Notes: generated by a model not told the origin, from the letters alone. Counted from the first letter of the stretch, positions 11,191 to 23,652 are shown. The stretch is DNA of 64,000 nucleotides from Haliclystus octoradiatus (GCA_916610825.1 OU744446.1:13884538-13948537); one strand, 5' to 3'. A program made the numbers and translations.

Positions 11191-14100
11191 TATGATATCA
11201 TATATAGCCCCAACGTCATGAGGTATATCAACGTTAATCTTTTTAATATTTCTTGAGCTTTAATACTGCTTTTAATCAATACACGGCAACAAATGTCCAA
11301 ATGGATAATTGAACAATGAAGATGTCAGGCAGGCACTACAATTTCTACTTGTTTCGTGGCCCGATTAATCAACGAGCAGCCCTATTTGAAATAATATACG
11401 TATAATGGGTCGTAATGGTACAATTCAAATCTGCATTTTACGGAAAGGGTCAGCTGGTAGTAAAATAGATCTAAAAATCAAGATCTTTCGTATTGTATCT
11501 AGCCTGCGTGCAGACAGACTTTTTCTTCGTATAGTCAGTCTGTCTGCACACAGGCTATATATTGTATCCGGTGTGACTAGGATTTTGATCGCTTTCATCA
11601 TGCTTTCATCAGTATCAACTGACGGTTAAAGGGCCAGTCAACTTTCATCGATAAATTGTATCATACGATATCATAGCCCCAACGTCACTACATCTTATAG
11701 TTACCTTTACTACATTATATATAGGGAATGGAGATCGGGGGATAATATGGAATTGATACTACAGCGCATTCTAGTTCATATCATGCTTAATTATGTACGG
11801 CAAAACTCAAAATTACTTCTTCTTTGAGATATTGTTGTTGGAAGGCTGTAGGAGTCACCAGTGAAAATCTTTCCAATTTTTAGTGACTGCAAAAGGTCTT
11901 TGATTCTGTAAGATGAAGAATCCCAGAAATATTACATTTCCAAAATGTACCTATTGTTCTTATCGATGCTATAATGTTCTTTTATTCTAATTTCCACTTG
12001 GGATTTCGTTGAAACTCAATATGGGGATACTGACAATTTCCCGACAGCCTTAGCGCACAGTGTGACGCATTGCCCCCTTTTTCTACATATTCTATTTATT
12101 GATTCTGTTCTTTGTATTACCGCCCTGACTCTTCTGCTTTTACTCTTCAAGGCTCTCTAGTCTCTAGATCTTAGCTTCATTCGGAGCGCTGCGTCTCAGA
12201 TCTTCCATTCGTCGAAGATATTGTTACTTTACCAACTAGCACACCCGGGATGCACGAAAACTTCTCGAAGAAGTTGAACGGGCTGGTAAAACTCTGTATG
12301 CTTGACAATAAACACTACTAAAAAGATCCATAAAGTGTTTAACTGTAAGCAGATGTTTCAATAATTGACACCCCCCTGTACGCAGTTGTACGCTTATTGA
12401 TGACTCCCCTATTGTGTAAGTGCTGGATATCTTTGTCACCCCCGCCTGTCCGTTTTCACGAATTTCGTTTCTGCTATGTTTTTTTTGTTGAATTGAAATG
12501 AGCTCTCAAAGAAACATTTTGTATAGTCTGCAACCTGCATGCTATGCAGAGGTCGACTGAGAGGATGTTGAATCTGATTGAATTTTATAGTTTAGTTATA
12601 AGGTGGCATCAAGATCAAAACAGCAGGTTCAATTATTTTGAACCCATCTTCATACTTTATTTAGAAACATTTGATCTGTCCGGCGCATCTATATATAGTA
12701 CATCCGAAAATGCTGCGTCATTTACGTTGAATTTCACTGTCTAAACATATCTGCAGTTTCTGTTTTGTATCATGATATGTCGTATAAGGCCTTCAAATGA
12801 AAGAAGCTCTATTAAGGAAATATTTTTTGTTTGGCCAGCTTCAGAACTCTCTCTTGATCTTCTATCTCCTTCTCCAGTGCCGATTATTGAACTTGTTAAC
12901 TAGTCACAACGTCTCTACTTCTAGTAGAAATTAACGTGTCAAGGCCGATAATTATTCTCCAAAGTTCACTATGTCTCAAAAAACCGTAGGTATGACCAGG
13001 ACCGAGTTTTGGCCAAATATAAAATGGGGTTAGACACCCCCTGTCCCCACTAATTTTCATCCCAGACGACACATTATCATCTGTCTGTCTATACTACTGC
13101 TATTTGTTTCGAGAAGGGGGTAATCCTCCAGTTCGACGAATCGAATAGGTGTCACCTGAGAAAGCTCTGGAATCATCTGAGGATTGTGCTTGTCCAGTAT
13201 TTTGTTATGAACTGAAGCTAATTGGATCTTCCAAAATTTACTACAGCAAGTGCATCGAAGCATGACAATTCGAGTAAAAAAGCTAGAAAGATTATATTTT
13301 ACATTAATGAGAATGAGATCATTAATTGTATACTCAAAGCCGAAATTAACTATCCAAGTTGGTTTAACTAACTATCCTTGAATGTGATTGGTACCTTGGT
13401 ATATCATGCAGCCTTGCCCTCCAGGAAGGTGCATGAAAATTTTAGGAAATTCACCATCTGTAGATGCCTTTTACTGAGCAGACATTTTGACAATAATATT
13501 TTGATTTTACGAAATGAAAAGAAACTAGAAAATTTACCAAGATGGGCTGTTTTTCTGGTCAAGATAGCAAACTACAACAAATTTCTACAAATACAATTAC
13601 TATTACTATTTTACAAATATACCAGGCGTTAGAAGCACGCCATGTATTATTAGATTATAAAATTGTTATTGGACATATAACGATACCCTCTACGAGTCTG
13701 TTATTTCCGAAAATAAGTTTTATTTCGAGATAAAGAGGTACATAATTATATATATAAGTAAGTCTCTATAACATATTGCAATGTTAATGATTGCTATATA
13801 GTCTATAATGTCAATTATAATGCGAAATCGTACCAATAGCCAGCAAATGCAGTTTCATTGCATATGGTTTCCTTCGTTCTTAAGAAAGCCAGATAATTAA
13901 AATTTTTATATCTAATACCGACAAGATGAACAGTGCTGACGAAATTTACTACTGTTTTCACTATATTATGTATCCTCGCTATCTGATTGTTGTGTTAATC
14001 GTGCGTACATCGTTGTCTTTGTGACAGTAGTTGATTGAGTTTTTGAGTGAAAGTGTTACTTAATAACTGACAACTTGTGGCAGTAATGCCTTTAAAATAC

Positions 14101-14888
14101 ATGGTATATTTTCGCGATTCTAGCAAGAAAGAAGCTGTTTTTCTCAATAATATACAGAAAGCTAAGCTTCGGAACTGCTTTGCCCGACGAACTTCCGAAA
14201 TCAAAAGTTTGAGGGGGGTGTCACATAAAAAACTAGAGCGCTCTAATTTTGTATTTGTTGATTCAGATCCACTGTTGCAATAATGTGTAACATTGAGAAA
14301 AATGTATTACAGTTTGAAATTTTATAAATTTTCTTCGCAAAATCCTTATTTATTTATTTACCTCGTCGATTTATTCACTGTCAATATGGCCCAAAAATAT
14401 TAAATTAACATTCATAGTTACGCTATATCTACCTGTTGTTATCTCATGTGACATGCACGATGGCATCAAAATAAGGTTATTCACACATGGGGGGAGGGGT
14501 AATATAAAATGATTGGTATACGGGGACGTGCCAATCATTGAGGTACCTTTTCATAGTTGTATTTGAAAAGTTTTGAGGTATCAATTTCAGAATTTTCAAA
14601 ATATTCGAGGTATTAATATTCAATGAGCAAAAAGGTTTGATGTAAACCCACAAAATTGTAATCAATTTTCAAATATGCGTCGATAAAAATATATTTGAAG
14701 TATCCTGTCCATTTCACCTCAATGAAAAATTTGAGGTATCAATTTTGGAAAAACAAAATTACGGAGGGCAAATTTCTAAATTCAAATGGGCACCTGAAAT
14801 TTCTTGATTTAACCCCCGAGTATACACAAAATCTAATGATTCTAGCACAACAGGCTCATATATTGGGAAGTATAGGGTTAATTAGAAT
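11191..14888. other. Intergenic, no supported gene
   Basis: Contains a 58-nt hairpin at 11500-11557 with AGCCTGCGTGCAGACAGACT arms. Open frames do not exceed 84 codons. A 68-aa frame at 14077-14283 has ordinary-looking composition but no motif I recognise, so I do not call it. At 14500-14760 a GAGGTATCAATTT-like phrase recurs loosely. Confidence 0.4.
11500..11557. repeat. AGCCTG-ended short hairpin element
   Basis: TAGCCTGCGTGCAGACAGACT pairs with AGTCTGTCTGCACACAGGCTA across a 17-nt loop, with one mismatch. The start resembles the arm of the palindrome at 14889-14961. Confidence 0.5.
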
Positions 14889-14961
14889 GCGCGCAGACCC
14901 AAATCTTTTTTTATGATTAGTAGGCCCTACTAATCATAAAAAAAGATTTGGGTCTGCGCGC
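14889..14961. repeat. Perfect 73-nt palindrome (36-bp arms, 1-nt centre)
   Basis: The left arm 14889-14924 begins GCGCGCAGACCCAAATC and ends TTAGTAGG. The right arm 14926-14961 is its exact reverse complement, with the single C at 14925 between them. It contains no coding sequence. It may be a miniature element of the AGCCTG hairpin family, since CAGGCTAAG follows the right arm directly. Confidence 0.8.
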
Positions 14962-16739
14962 AGGCTAAGGGTTAATGGGAACCACAAGCTAGCGTGGTAC
15001 TGAAGTGCTATCTTTTTCATATCGCAACATGCAGCATTGCAGGTGGTTAATGCTTACCCCATAGTTAGCACATTTGTTTAATGGATGTTTCATCGATCTG
15101 CGTCATACATTCACTATTGCGTATGCATAAGACAGCTTTGTGGTATTGGTAATGACATCATGTTATCGCAATAAATTATTTAAACAGGCTAAGTTTAAAC
15201 GATTTGATTCATTTTAATAATCCCAAACTTAATCAACGTTCTAAGCGAATGACGTAATATATATTGACATCAAAACTAAGAAAAGGGTGCAGAATATGTC
15301 GATAACGAGGACAACGGAGACATTTGATTGGTGCGGGCTCATTTGAAAACATTTATCGATTGTTTTAATGATCAGCTGACGTCATATCTATGTTTGTTTG
15401 TTTATTTGATGGTTCAGCAGGTGGATCATCTTATATGCTACTTTATAACGGACATATACCATATTAAATTAGTTTAATCACGTGTCTTTGAATATCACTT
15501 GAGCAGTTAAGTGAGTTTTTTACTATCCTTGCGACATTGGTTTGTCAAATATTATTAGAGTAAATAAACAGTTGACAAAAATGTTAACAATATTTTTCCG
15601 CATGCATATACTGTATATCGTATTATTTGCATGTAAATTTATTGATCGACTCTATCTGCTTATTACGGATAGTAAATACGATCAAACGAGAGATCAAATC
15701 ATCATGAACAACTGTATAAATAGAATACGGTAAGATTACGTCGGATGCTGTAAAATTGAACCTGTTCTTTGTGACGCACATACATATGGAAAGCTATAAA
15801 TATGCGATAAAAACTATTGCATCTGTAACATGTTCTGAAACTTGCAGCTAAAAATTGAAATCAAAATAGTCCCAGGTAGTTACGGTCACGTGATCAAAAT
15901 ACAAAGTAATTATGTCAGAGTTGCATGTAATTGTTGTTTGTCTAATTAATTAAAATCAACAATGAGCCATCAAAGTGTCGGCACGCGCATCAGTCTGCCG
16001 CGAAGGAGGTATCAAGTTGTTGCGGCAAGTTGTTCAAGTTATTCAATGATTATCGAATGTGGTCACTAGACCATAACGAGCCGTGAGTTTAGATTGGCTT
16101 TGTGCTTGTTTATAGGACATACAAATCAACACAAAGATCTGTGGTGGCTATTATAACAATTCCAAAGCTGCCGGATATTGCTGCGTCGAGACTCGGGCAT
16201 AGACTTTACTAATTTACTATAGACTATCAGAATATTTGAGCCGCCTGTTAGCCCGCCCAACAAAACGTCCGATTTCATAATTCCATTGATAAAAATACTG
16301 CAAATAAAAAAGCAATTATAAACAACAGTGAAAATTGTGTTCTGTCGGAAGCATATAATCCCACGACTCCATCAACAAACCATTAACGTTCTATTATAAA
16401 CTCGACAATCTAGCAAGATGTTCTTTGGTCGCTTCTGTAAATAGTGTGCAAATATAACGCCACAGCTATTGCGGCACTGTTTTGTCTAGCGTGGCTTGCA
16501 AACTTTAAAGACTATGATATTAGTCCAGCTGGACTTGGTTTGTAATACAATGCCAAAACAATCCTTGTAAATAAATCTCAAAAACCCGCTGTCGAAAACT
16601 GTACCTGATCCAAGTTTAAACACATATTTAAAATTCAAAGCTTTTTAAAATTTCTTTTTTTTATTTCAAGACTTTAAACAAATCTGTTTTATTTACATGT
16701 TTGAAATGCCAATCGGCCCTTCACTTTTATACAAAGTTA
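14962..16739. other. Intergenic region downstream of MOS
   Basis: No open frame longer than ~63 codons and no recognised repeat. The right end, near 16740, approaches the predicted MOS poly(A) site. Confidence 0.4.
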
Positions 16740-16765
16740 TTTATTTTGCATCATATTTATAAAAA
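16740..16765 (-). promoter_or_regulatory. MOS 3'UTR CPE-like element and poly(A) signal
   Basis: On the minus strand, TTTTTAT (16765-16759) is followed after 13 nt by AATAAA (16745-16740), about 200 nt past the MOS stop codon. Vertebrate Mos mRNA is translationally activated in maturing oocytes by cytoplasmic polyadenylation, which needs a U-rich CPE (UUUUUAU/UUUUAU) close upstream of the AAUAAA hexamer. The spacing here fits that rule. In AT-rich DNA such motifs also arise by chance, so function is an inference. Confidence 0.5.
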
Positions 16766-16971
16766 TGTTATAGTTACAAAGTGCACGGTGCAAGTGCATA
16801 TGATTGTATGTTACAATTAATGTCTACAATTTAAAATTGTTTTCTTCTTAAAGGAGAAATCTGTAAGTCTATTAGGAAAACTTAATGCCATAGCTAAATA
16901 TTTACATGTGTTTTACATTTAAAAATCAGTTTAAAATTGCTTGAAGATATATTGTTTGTCGCTGTATAAAG

Positions 16972-17934
16972 TTAGTTTAATTCTATTAATCTATTGAGTT
17001 CTTGAGACATATGTATTGCACTTGGCCTGTCTGATGGATCTTTTGCCCAGCAAGTGGTCATCAGACTTGAATATTGTTCACTAAATTGTTTTGTGTTAGG
17101 TCCAAGCGTCGGTCTAAGATTATATGCAACAACACCAAAAATAACAACGTGATGATTTTCATTTGCGTAAGGCTGTTCTCTAGACATCATTTGCCATAAA
17201 CATATCCCAAGTGAGTAAAAGTCTGCTTGTTGCGAAGGTGTACCCCCGCGTAATAATTCCGGTGCTCGATATGCATAAGTTCCAGTTAAATTCGATTTCG
17301 TTGGGCTTGCGGGGCATGCATTATCTTCTAACGTTCCGATAGGCTGGCAACATCCAAAATCCCCCAATTTGCACCTATCATCTGAGGTAATTAAGACATT
17401 TGCTGGTTTAATATCTAAATGTGCAATACCTCGCTCATGTATATAACCAAGTGCATTTGAAATGTCTAAACTGAAACGTAATGATCTTTTTTCGGACATA
17501 ATTTCGTTGGTATTATCAATAACACTTTGTAATGTTCTACGACTGATGTATTCCATTAAGATGCATTGGCTATCGTTGCATTCAAATACTGATAAAGTTC
17601 TCACAACATTTTCATGGCGAAGATATAAAGCACATGTTTCTGCTTCAAAGCTTTCTTTACTTGCTCTTAAATTTTTTGGCTGACGATGCATTTGCTTCAA
17701 AGCGTATAAATTTCCTTCGCAACTTGCCAAGTACACGGTACCAAATCCACCACTTCCCAACTTCTCATGTAATCGCACTCCAAGTTTTGCTAAGCTATCA
17801 TCATTCTGAACATCCAATTTAGTTTCTTGATTTACAACATTATCATTGTCATCTTGAAATAAACATCTTTTTGTTGGCTGAAGGTCTTTTCCCGGAATGG
17901 TCCAGTTTAATGTAGCTAACTCCAAACTTGGCAT
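16972..17934 (-). CDS. MOS: Serine/threonine kinase MOS (oocyte MAPKKK), intronless
   Basis: A 320-aa kinase. MOS phosphorylates MEK and drives the MAPK pathway in oocyte meiosis and metaphase arrest. Visible motifs: glycine loop LGSGGFGTVYLA (59-70), catalytic Lys80 in LYALK, the MOS-diagnostic loop HLDIKPANVLI (172-182; Asp174, Asn179), DFGC (192-195) and GTYAYRAPELL (218-228). The length is near the ~345 aa of vertebrate MOS, and the gene is a single exon, as MOS usually is. I start at 17934 rather than the in-frame ATG at 17988: this gives MPSLEL..., matching the MPSP start of vertebrate MOS, whose Pro2-Ser3 controls stability. The upstream 18 residues have no family counterpart. A poly(A) signal and a CPE-like site lie ~200 nt downstream. 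Confidence 0.93.
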   Translation of the reverse strand: MPSLELATLNWTIPGKDLQPTKRCLFQDDNDNVVNQETKLDVQNDDSLAKLGVRLHEKLGSGGFGTVYLASCEGNLYALKQMHRQPKNLRASKESFEAETCALYLRHENVVRTLSVFECNDSQCILMEYISRRTLQSVIDNTNEIMSEKRSLRFSLDISNALGYIHERGIAHLDIKPANVLITSDDRCKLGDFGCCQPIGTLEDNACPASPTKSNLTGTYAYRAPELLRGGTPSQQADFYSLGICLWQMMSREQPYANENHHVVIFGVVAYNLRPTLGPNTKQFSEQYSSLMTTCWAKDPSDRPSAIHMSQELNRLIELN

Positions 17935-17988
17935 ATTGAATAAGTAGATTTCACAAATATTAAATGTATCGAAGTGTCGATCGCACAA

Positions 17989-20900
17989 AAGTTACTATCA
18001 AAATGTGTGTGCGTCTGTTATGATTAATGCACGCAAAGTGTTGTCGGCATGGCACATCCAATACCTTTTAAATTGGCACGATAGCCAGCCGGACACGAAC
18101 GCAGCCAAGCCGATCTCAGTTACGCGTCTGCATCACACCGCCTCATTGGCAATTCCCGGTCACTTGAAAACTGTGGGGTTTACCTTCAGATAATGAACAA
18201 CCAATCAGACGACGGTATTGAAACAGTAGAACAATAGAGTCTATTGTAATGGTTAGTGTGCAAGGTGTCTTCGATATCGCGTGCTATCGTCTACCACATT
18301 GACTATTTCACACAAGCGCCTTTGTTTTATTGATAGGCCATTGTTATAAAAAGTCCCCAGGGAATCAAACAATAGACTTACATAATATGACCACGCGTCG
18401 GTCATGTACGCTCGGATGACTTTCCCATTAGTGAATTCAGGATATTTTCTCACTGGTATTTTTGTAAAACATACAAGCTAGAAAAAATTTGGTTGCTGAG
18501 CGACTTCAGATATTCCAAAACAAGGCAAAAGTTGACTTGCGTGTTTTGCACTTTTGCTTTGTTTTATGTAATATTTACCGCACGTAATACGTATGAGGCA
18601 TATAAATGAGTAATCTTAACGGCATTCAAAATTATTTTACACCTTTTTAATTTCAATGTTGATTACTCTTCGCGTAATTAGATTATCTTACTGCTAAGCA
18701 GCTGCCTGAGCCGGTATTCGTGATACATATTTTTCATGAACTATTTTAATCTTGGAATAAAATCTCACACACACAGGAGATTTATTAGACAAGGCGAAAA
18801 AAGGATTTTCTTAGATCAATTTAGAGATCAAAAAGGGCTCGGGGTCAGGCTTTGATTTATAGACCAAGCAAATCATTTAACTACAACGTGACCGTTACTT
18901 AGCAACTTAAATTTGTAGCTTTGACATCAAAAACGTGCTTTCATTGTTCGCTGACAAAGGGGAGATTTGCGTTCACGCAGTGAAACGTTTTCTCTTGAAA
19001 TCACGATTTTGCAAATAAACAATCAAGCACCTGAACTATTAATTATCTGTCTATGCTATTTGTAAAACTAGCAAACATGGTAATATAATATAGAGTATAA
19101 AATATATGTAGCAATTATATCTAGCATTATTAAACAGTTAAATAGGAGATGTATATTTTCCCATGTCATCTGAAGCCCCAGTTATTGATCTTTGAAGGAC
19201 AACGTGTAAGATAAGCTTTTTCAATCAGATTATATCCGACCAAAGTGGGATTTAGAAGATCAGATATATAATAGTCCAAAGGTTCTTAATTCAACCCGTT
19301 TTTTTTTCTTTTTGTGCAAACTGGAGTATATTCCTCTTTACCTGTTAGACTAATTATAATTGACAGCTGGAGAATGTTTACCACCCTAACATTTGAGCAG
19401 GCATAATATGAGAACCTGTTTAAATTTGCTCTATGCCAGGCCGCGTGGTTGCAAATTGATCATCAATACTGTAGATCTTGTATTGAGATCTACGCAAGAA
19501 AACCTGTCTTTTGTTTTACAAGACAATACGATTATTTCTATCCCACGGTTCATCAAGGGATCAGAACGAGGATTTGGTAAAACTGCTTTTTATAGAACAA
19601 TCGTCGACTTTTTAATCAAGACCGACAGTACAGTAGACAAAGTGTCAAATGTATTCGACGACAAAGGAAATAAAATGAGGAATCAAAGATATCGCTATTT
19701 CTAATACTTTAAAGAAGTTTTGTAACAAAAAAAAAAACAGTTATGCCAACTTTTAACAAAATGTATACATGATACATTCATTTTTTATGTACTGAAAAAC
19801 GTTTTTAAACTAGGATATCCCAAGAAAGTTTGAAACTAGAGTATCTCGGAATTTAGTTTGGAGTTAATAAAAGAGTGAATGGTCATCGTGTAAGTTTAAA
19901 ATTAAAAGAAATTTCAATATTGAAAGGATCATTAATCTTCCAAAGTACAAATCGGATATCTTATTGATCGTTTGAACATTTTAATACAATACATGTTCAA
20001 TTGGAAGACAGTTATGTAAATTTATCCGATCATCAGAAATCCAAAATTTTCACATGGCTAACAATGAATGATATATCTTCGTTTGATGGGTAGTAATATT
20101 AAAACGCATTATGCCAAAGAGAGAGCACATTACCATGATTTTAACCTGAAAGATTTTATATATTATAATCACAGACATTTGTAATCTAATAATTTAGTGC
20201 AACATGAGACGGCCTGCAGAGAGTTTGCAGAGTAGACGGTTATTCGAATATGTATTGTAAAGCAGCAGACGAAGAAAATACTAAATACGAATTAATCTGT
20301 AACATTATGGACAATATATTCAAATGCGATATTTTGTTGCAGTCTAGTCTGATTTGATGTGGCACACAGCTAATTTAAAATTGAGGTAAATAAACGATAA
20401 AAAAACAACATTTTTTTTTGCAAACTCGTAGTTGCCAACAATAATACATTATAAAATGCAAAAAATCAGAAAACAGTTAATAAATATCGAGTGAGAACCA
20501 TGAACATTAGCAGAAGCAGGAAGCTAAATAAGCTAGTTGCCATATTCACGTTACGTTAACTTGTAATATAAAAGAGAATTGTCCAAAAGTGATTGTTCAT
20601 CTATCAGTCCGTCATTTTAAAGCAAATTTTTGAAAATACTGTAGTATAATCAGAACCGCTGATTTTGAACCAGGTAATCGCAGAAGTTTTGTTTTTCTTT
20701 TCGGTTTCTCTGATTTCATTTGTAGCGACGAAACAAATCATTTCGAGTATTTTTCATAGCTTCCTGTTTGCGGATTTTGACAGCAAACTACCAAACTCAG
20801 GGTTTTCCCCTATTCAAGGGCCATAACATGGGGGGTTGATATTTTTTGGACGGGGTGTGCCATTTTCATTTATCTGGGAGGACGGTTAAATTTAACAGCA

Positions 20901-21044
20901 GGCGAGAATTTAGAATTAAGACCCCAACATTTCATATTTTTATGATCAAAACATAGGAAAATCTAGTATTTCGTAAACCTTCTGAATTGATACCGTAAAA
21001 TTTCACAAGAATTTGGAAAAGGCACAAAAATGTTTTCAAAGTGT
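17989..21044. other. Intergenic between MOS and the TTAA transposon
   Basis: Contains presumptive MOS upstream sequence. A 103-codon frame lies at 19393-19704 (+); it starts with TTG, or ATG at 19408, and is followed by TTAATAAAAG near 19866. It has mixed composition and ends with a basic-aromatic tail but no motif I recognise. It could be a terminal exon or chance; I do not assign it. Confidence 0.35.
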
Positions 21045-21048
21045 TTAA

Positions 21049-21064
21049 GGGCAGGGTAACCCCA
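21049..21064 (+). repeat. Left terminal inverted repeat
   Basis: GGGCAGGGTAACCCCA, preceded by TTAA at 21045-21048. Confidence 0.88.
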
Positions 21065-21711
21065 AAAAATCCAAAGTTTTCTAAAAAAAATCGAATTTTT
21101 GATTTTTTTCTCTTGTTGTAGTTAAATATATATATATTCGAAATATGTAAACTATTTTTTACTTCGAAGTTGATATGTTGTAGAAAAAAGCGTTTTTTGT
21201 TACCTTATTGGAGATAATTTGATTATTTTCCGCAAAACTTGAGCAATTTTCCTGATCATTTTCAACTTTTACCGTTTCTCCTACGAAGGTTCAAAATGAA
21301 CATGGCGCATATCATTTTGTTGCTTAGACTTTGAACTTGAAAACAATGGTATTCTTAGTTTGCTGTTTACAGCCCTTGAGTAGCTACAAGCTGTCAAATA
21401 TTGGCTGCTTTTCAATCCAGAACAATAGGCCAATATTTATAATGAGATGCATGAAAAGCTGATTGGTTTAGAGTCTGTCACGTGATAGAATGCGTTGGAG
21501 TTCATAATGGCGGATCTTCGTTTTCATCACAGCTGATTTTATTCCCACCCTGTTTTTACAGCGAAATAAGAATAAAAAGTTGCTTGTTAGCATTATAGTA
21601 AAAGGAATTTTCAGTTTAACAAGTAGAAAACATTTGGAAATCCTTGGAACGTTTTATTTATCAACAAGTTGGTCGGTCCTTTGATATTTTTCGAGGCTGA
21701 ACATCATAAAG

Positions 21712-21875
21712 GTAAGAATTTATGTCTGATATATTTGTTTCTTATTTGATCTGCTTATCATATGAAGTGTTGCTTTCAACTTGTGTTTGCCTTTTGCTTG
21801 TGATATTGTGAAGTTTCTAGCATATATATATGATCTACTATATATTATATTAATATTTTCTACTATCTAATGTAG
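21712..21875 (+). other. Predicted 5'UTR intron of the transposase gene
   Basis: The donor AAAG|GTAAGAAT at 21712 and the acceptor CTAATGTAG at 21875 bracket a 164-bp AT-rich interval ending one base before the transposase ATG. The splice-site match is good; use is inferred. Confidence 0.5.
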
Positions 21876-21876
21876 G

Positions 21877-23652
21877 ATGGGTAGAAGAAAGAGCAATGCT
21901 CGTAAATTCCATGGAAATCGTTTCACTGGACGTCTAACACGATCAACTTCAAATTTATCAAGTGATAGTCAACAGTCATCAACATCGAGTTCATCGTCAA
22001 ATGAAAATGAATGTGACAATCAACCATCTACGTCATTATCAACATCAGCAGTTCCAACAGATAGCCAACCTTCAAGCACATCTGCAACAGCATCAGCTTC
22101 AAAACTACCAACACTTGAATTCTTGTCTGCACCTACTGAAAACCATGATACCATCACTGGCAATCGAATCTTCAATGTGTGCACATTAATTTCATTTATA
22201 ACAAATTTATGTTGCCAATACTGTGGCTTCAAGTTGGAATTCGATGAAGAACGTCTTCTTGGAGTTGCATCTACACTGAAATTTACGTGTTCTTGCGAGG
22301 AAAGCAACAGCAATCTTTTGTCTTCGTCGAATTCAGAAGGCACTAGGAGGAAGCAAATAAATGACCGATTACAATTTGCAACTTTTGAAAATGGGCTGCA
22401 TTATGAAGGTGCAAAACGATTCTGTGCCCTACTTGATCTCCCATGTCCAGTCACAAAGCCACACTGGGATGACAATAAGAATAGAATCCTGAGAGCTTTT
22501 GATGTCGTTGCCCAAAAAAGTATGAAAGATGCAGCTGATGAAGTCAAGGCAGAAAAAGGTAACGAAGTTACAGTGTCGTGTGATGGTACATGGCAGAAGC
22601 GTGGCTTTGTCAGCAAAAATGGAATAATTACTGTGGCAACTGTGAATGGAAAATCATCAAAGCTAGTTGATTACGAGGTTCTTACCAATTATTGCTCAAT
22701 TTGTGCCCTTGGTGAAAAAGCTCCCACAGACCACATATGCAAGAAAAATCATACTGGTTCAGCTGGGGCAATGGAAACTGTAGGCGTCACAAACATTTTC
22801 AATCGATCTGAGGAACAGTATGGCTTGCAATACACAGGTTACCTTGGCGACGGCGACTCAAAGGGCTATGCTAGTGTGTCAGGTGCAGATCCACCAATTT
22901 ATATCAACAAAGAAATTACCAAGTTAGAATGTGTAGGCCATATTCAGAAACGTATGGGTCGTCGACTAATGACGCTTGTAAATGATTGCAAGAAAAAAAA
23001 GTACAAATTAGAAAAGGGAAAAGTAACGAAAGGGATCAGTGGTAAAGGAAAATTGACAAAAAAAGTAATTCATCGGATACAAGGGCACTATGGAGCTGCA
23101 ATAAGAAAGCATTGTGGAGACGAAAAGGCGATGCGTACAGCCATTTGGGCAATATATAACCACAAGGCCGGTGATCACAAAAAGTGCGGAGATTGGTGCA
23201 ATGTAAAAACAGGAAAAGTGGACAGCGTACCAACTCTGCCACCATATGTCATCAAAGAAATGAAACCTGTCTTTGATGGCTTGGCGCACACTGATTTATT
23301 GTCCAAATGTCTGCACGGTGGGACACAAAACGTCAATGAAAGCTTTCATCACCAAATCTGGTCTCTGTGTCCGAAAGAAGTCTTTGTTGGTATAGAGCGT
23401 ATACGTTTGGCTGTTGCTTCTGCTGCTATACAATATAACAATGGAAAATTGGCTAAGCTTCCTGTATTAGCCCATCTTGGAGTAAGTGACAGTAGGTACA
23501 CAACAGACTACCTACGAGCTGGAGATAAGACCAGGATAAAAAACTCAGAAGTTTCTGATAAAAAAAAAAAAAAACGCAAAATTAATCAGGAGAGTGCTTA
23601 TGCTAGTAGAAAGGACTATGCTCCAGGACTTGCAGCAGATACTGAAAATTAA
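21877..23652 (+). CDS. DDE-type transposase with Mutator-like transposase domain
   Basis: A 591-aa intact ORF. The N-terminus is basic, then Ser/Thr-rich and probably disordered (~20-75). A Cys cluster follows (LCCQYCGF ... FTCSCEE, ~110-140), probably zinc-binding. The catalytic core shows VSCDGTWQKRG (Asp236), YLGDGDSKGY (Asp325/Asp327) and NVNESFHHQIW (Glu488), the D-D-E order of the Mutator-like transposase domain seen in many invertebrate genomes. A lysine tract after a 15-nt A run (23560-23574) precedes the C-terminus and may be a nuclear localisation signal. The protein should bind the element's inverted repeats and cut and insert it at TTAA. The start is the first ATG after a splice acceptor. 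The superfamily name rests on TTAA plus ends; the domain call is motif-based. Confidence 0.87.
   Translation: MGRRKSNARKFHGNRFTGRLTRSTSNLSSDSQQSSTSSSSSNENECDNQPSTSLSTSAVPTDSQPSSTSATASASKLPTLEFLSAPTENHDTITGNRIFNVCTLISFITNLCCQYCGFKLEFDEERLLGVASTLKFTCSCEESNSNLLSSSNSEGTRRKQINDRLQFATFENGLHYEGAKRFCALLDLPCPVTKPHWDDNKNRILRAFDVVAQKSMKDAADEVKAEKGNEVTVSCDGTWQKRGFVSKNGIITVATVNGKSSKLVDYEVLTNYCSICALGEKAPTDHICKKNHTGSAGAMETVGVTNIFNRSEEQYGLQYTGYLGDGDSKGYASVSGADPPIYINKEITKLECVGHIQKRMGRRLMTLVNDCKKKKYKLEKGKVTKGISGKGKLTKKVIHRIQGHYGAAIRKHCGDEKAMRTAIWAIYNHKAGDHKKCGDWCNVKTGKVDSVPTLPPYVIKEMKPVFDGLAHTDLLSKCLHGGTQNVNESFHHQIWSLCPKEVFVGIERIRLAVASAAIQYNNGKLAKLPVLAHLGVSDSRYTTDYLRAGDKTRIKNSEVSDKKKKKRKINQESAYASRKDYAPGLAADTEN

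Noticed and set aside
12236..12439. 67-codon minus frame possibly of LINE origin
   Set aside because: Only a faint resemblance to RT-adjacent sequence in another frame; too short and too weak.
17934..17988. Upstream in-frame ATG as the MOS start
   Set aside because: It would add 18 residues without counterpart in MOS proteins; the second Met gives the conserved MPS start.
19393..19704. 103-codon frame with basic C-terminal tail, considered as a peptide precursor or terminal exon
   Set aside because: No signal peptide, no amidation Gly at the end, no recognised domain and no clear splice partner.
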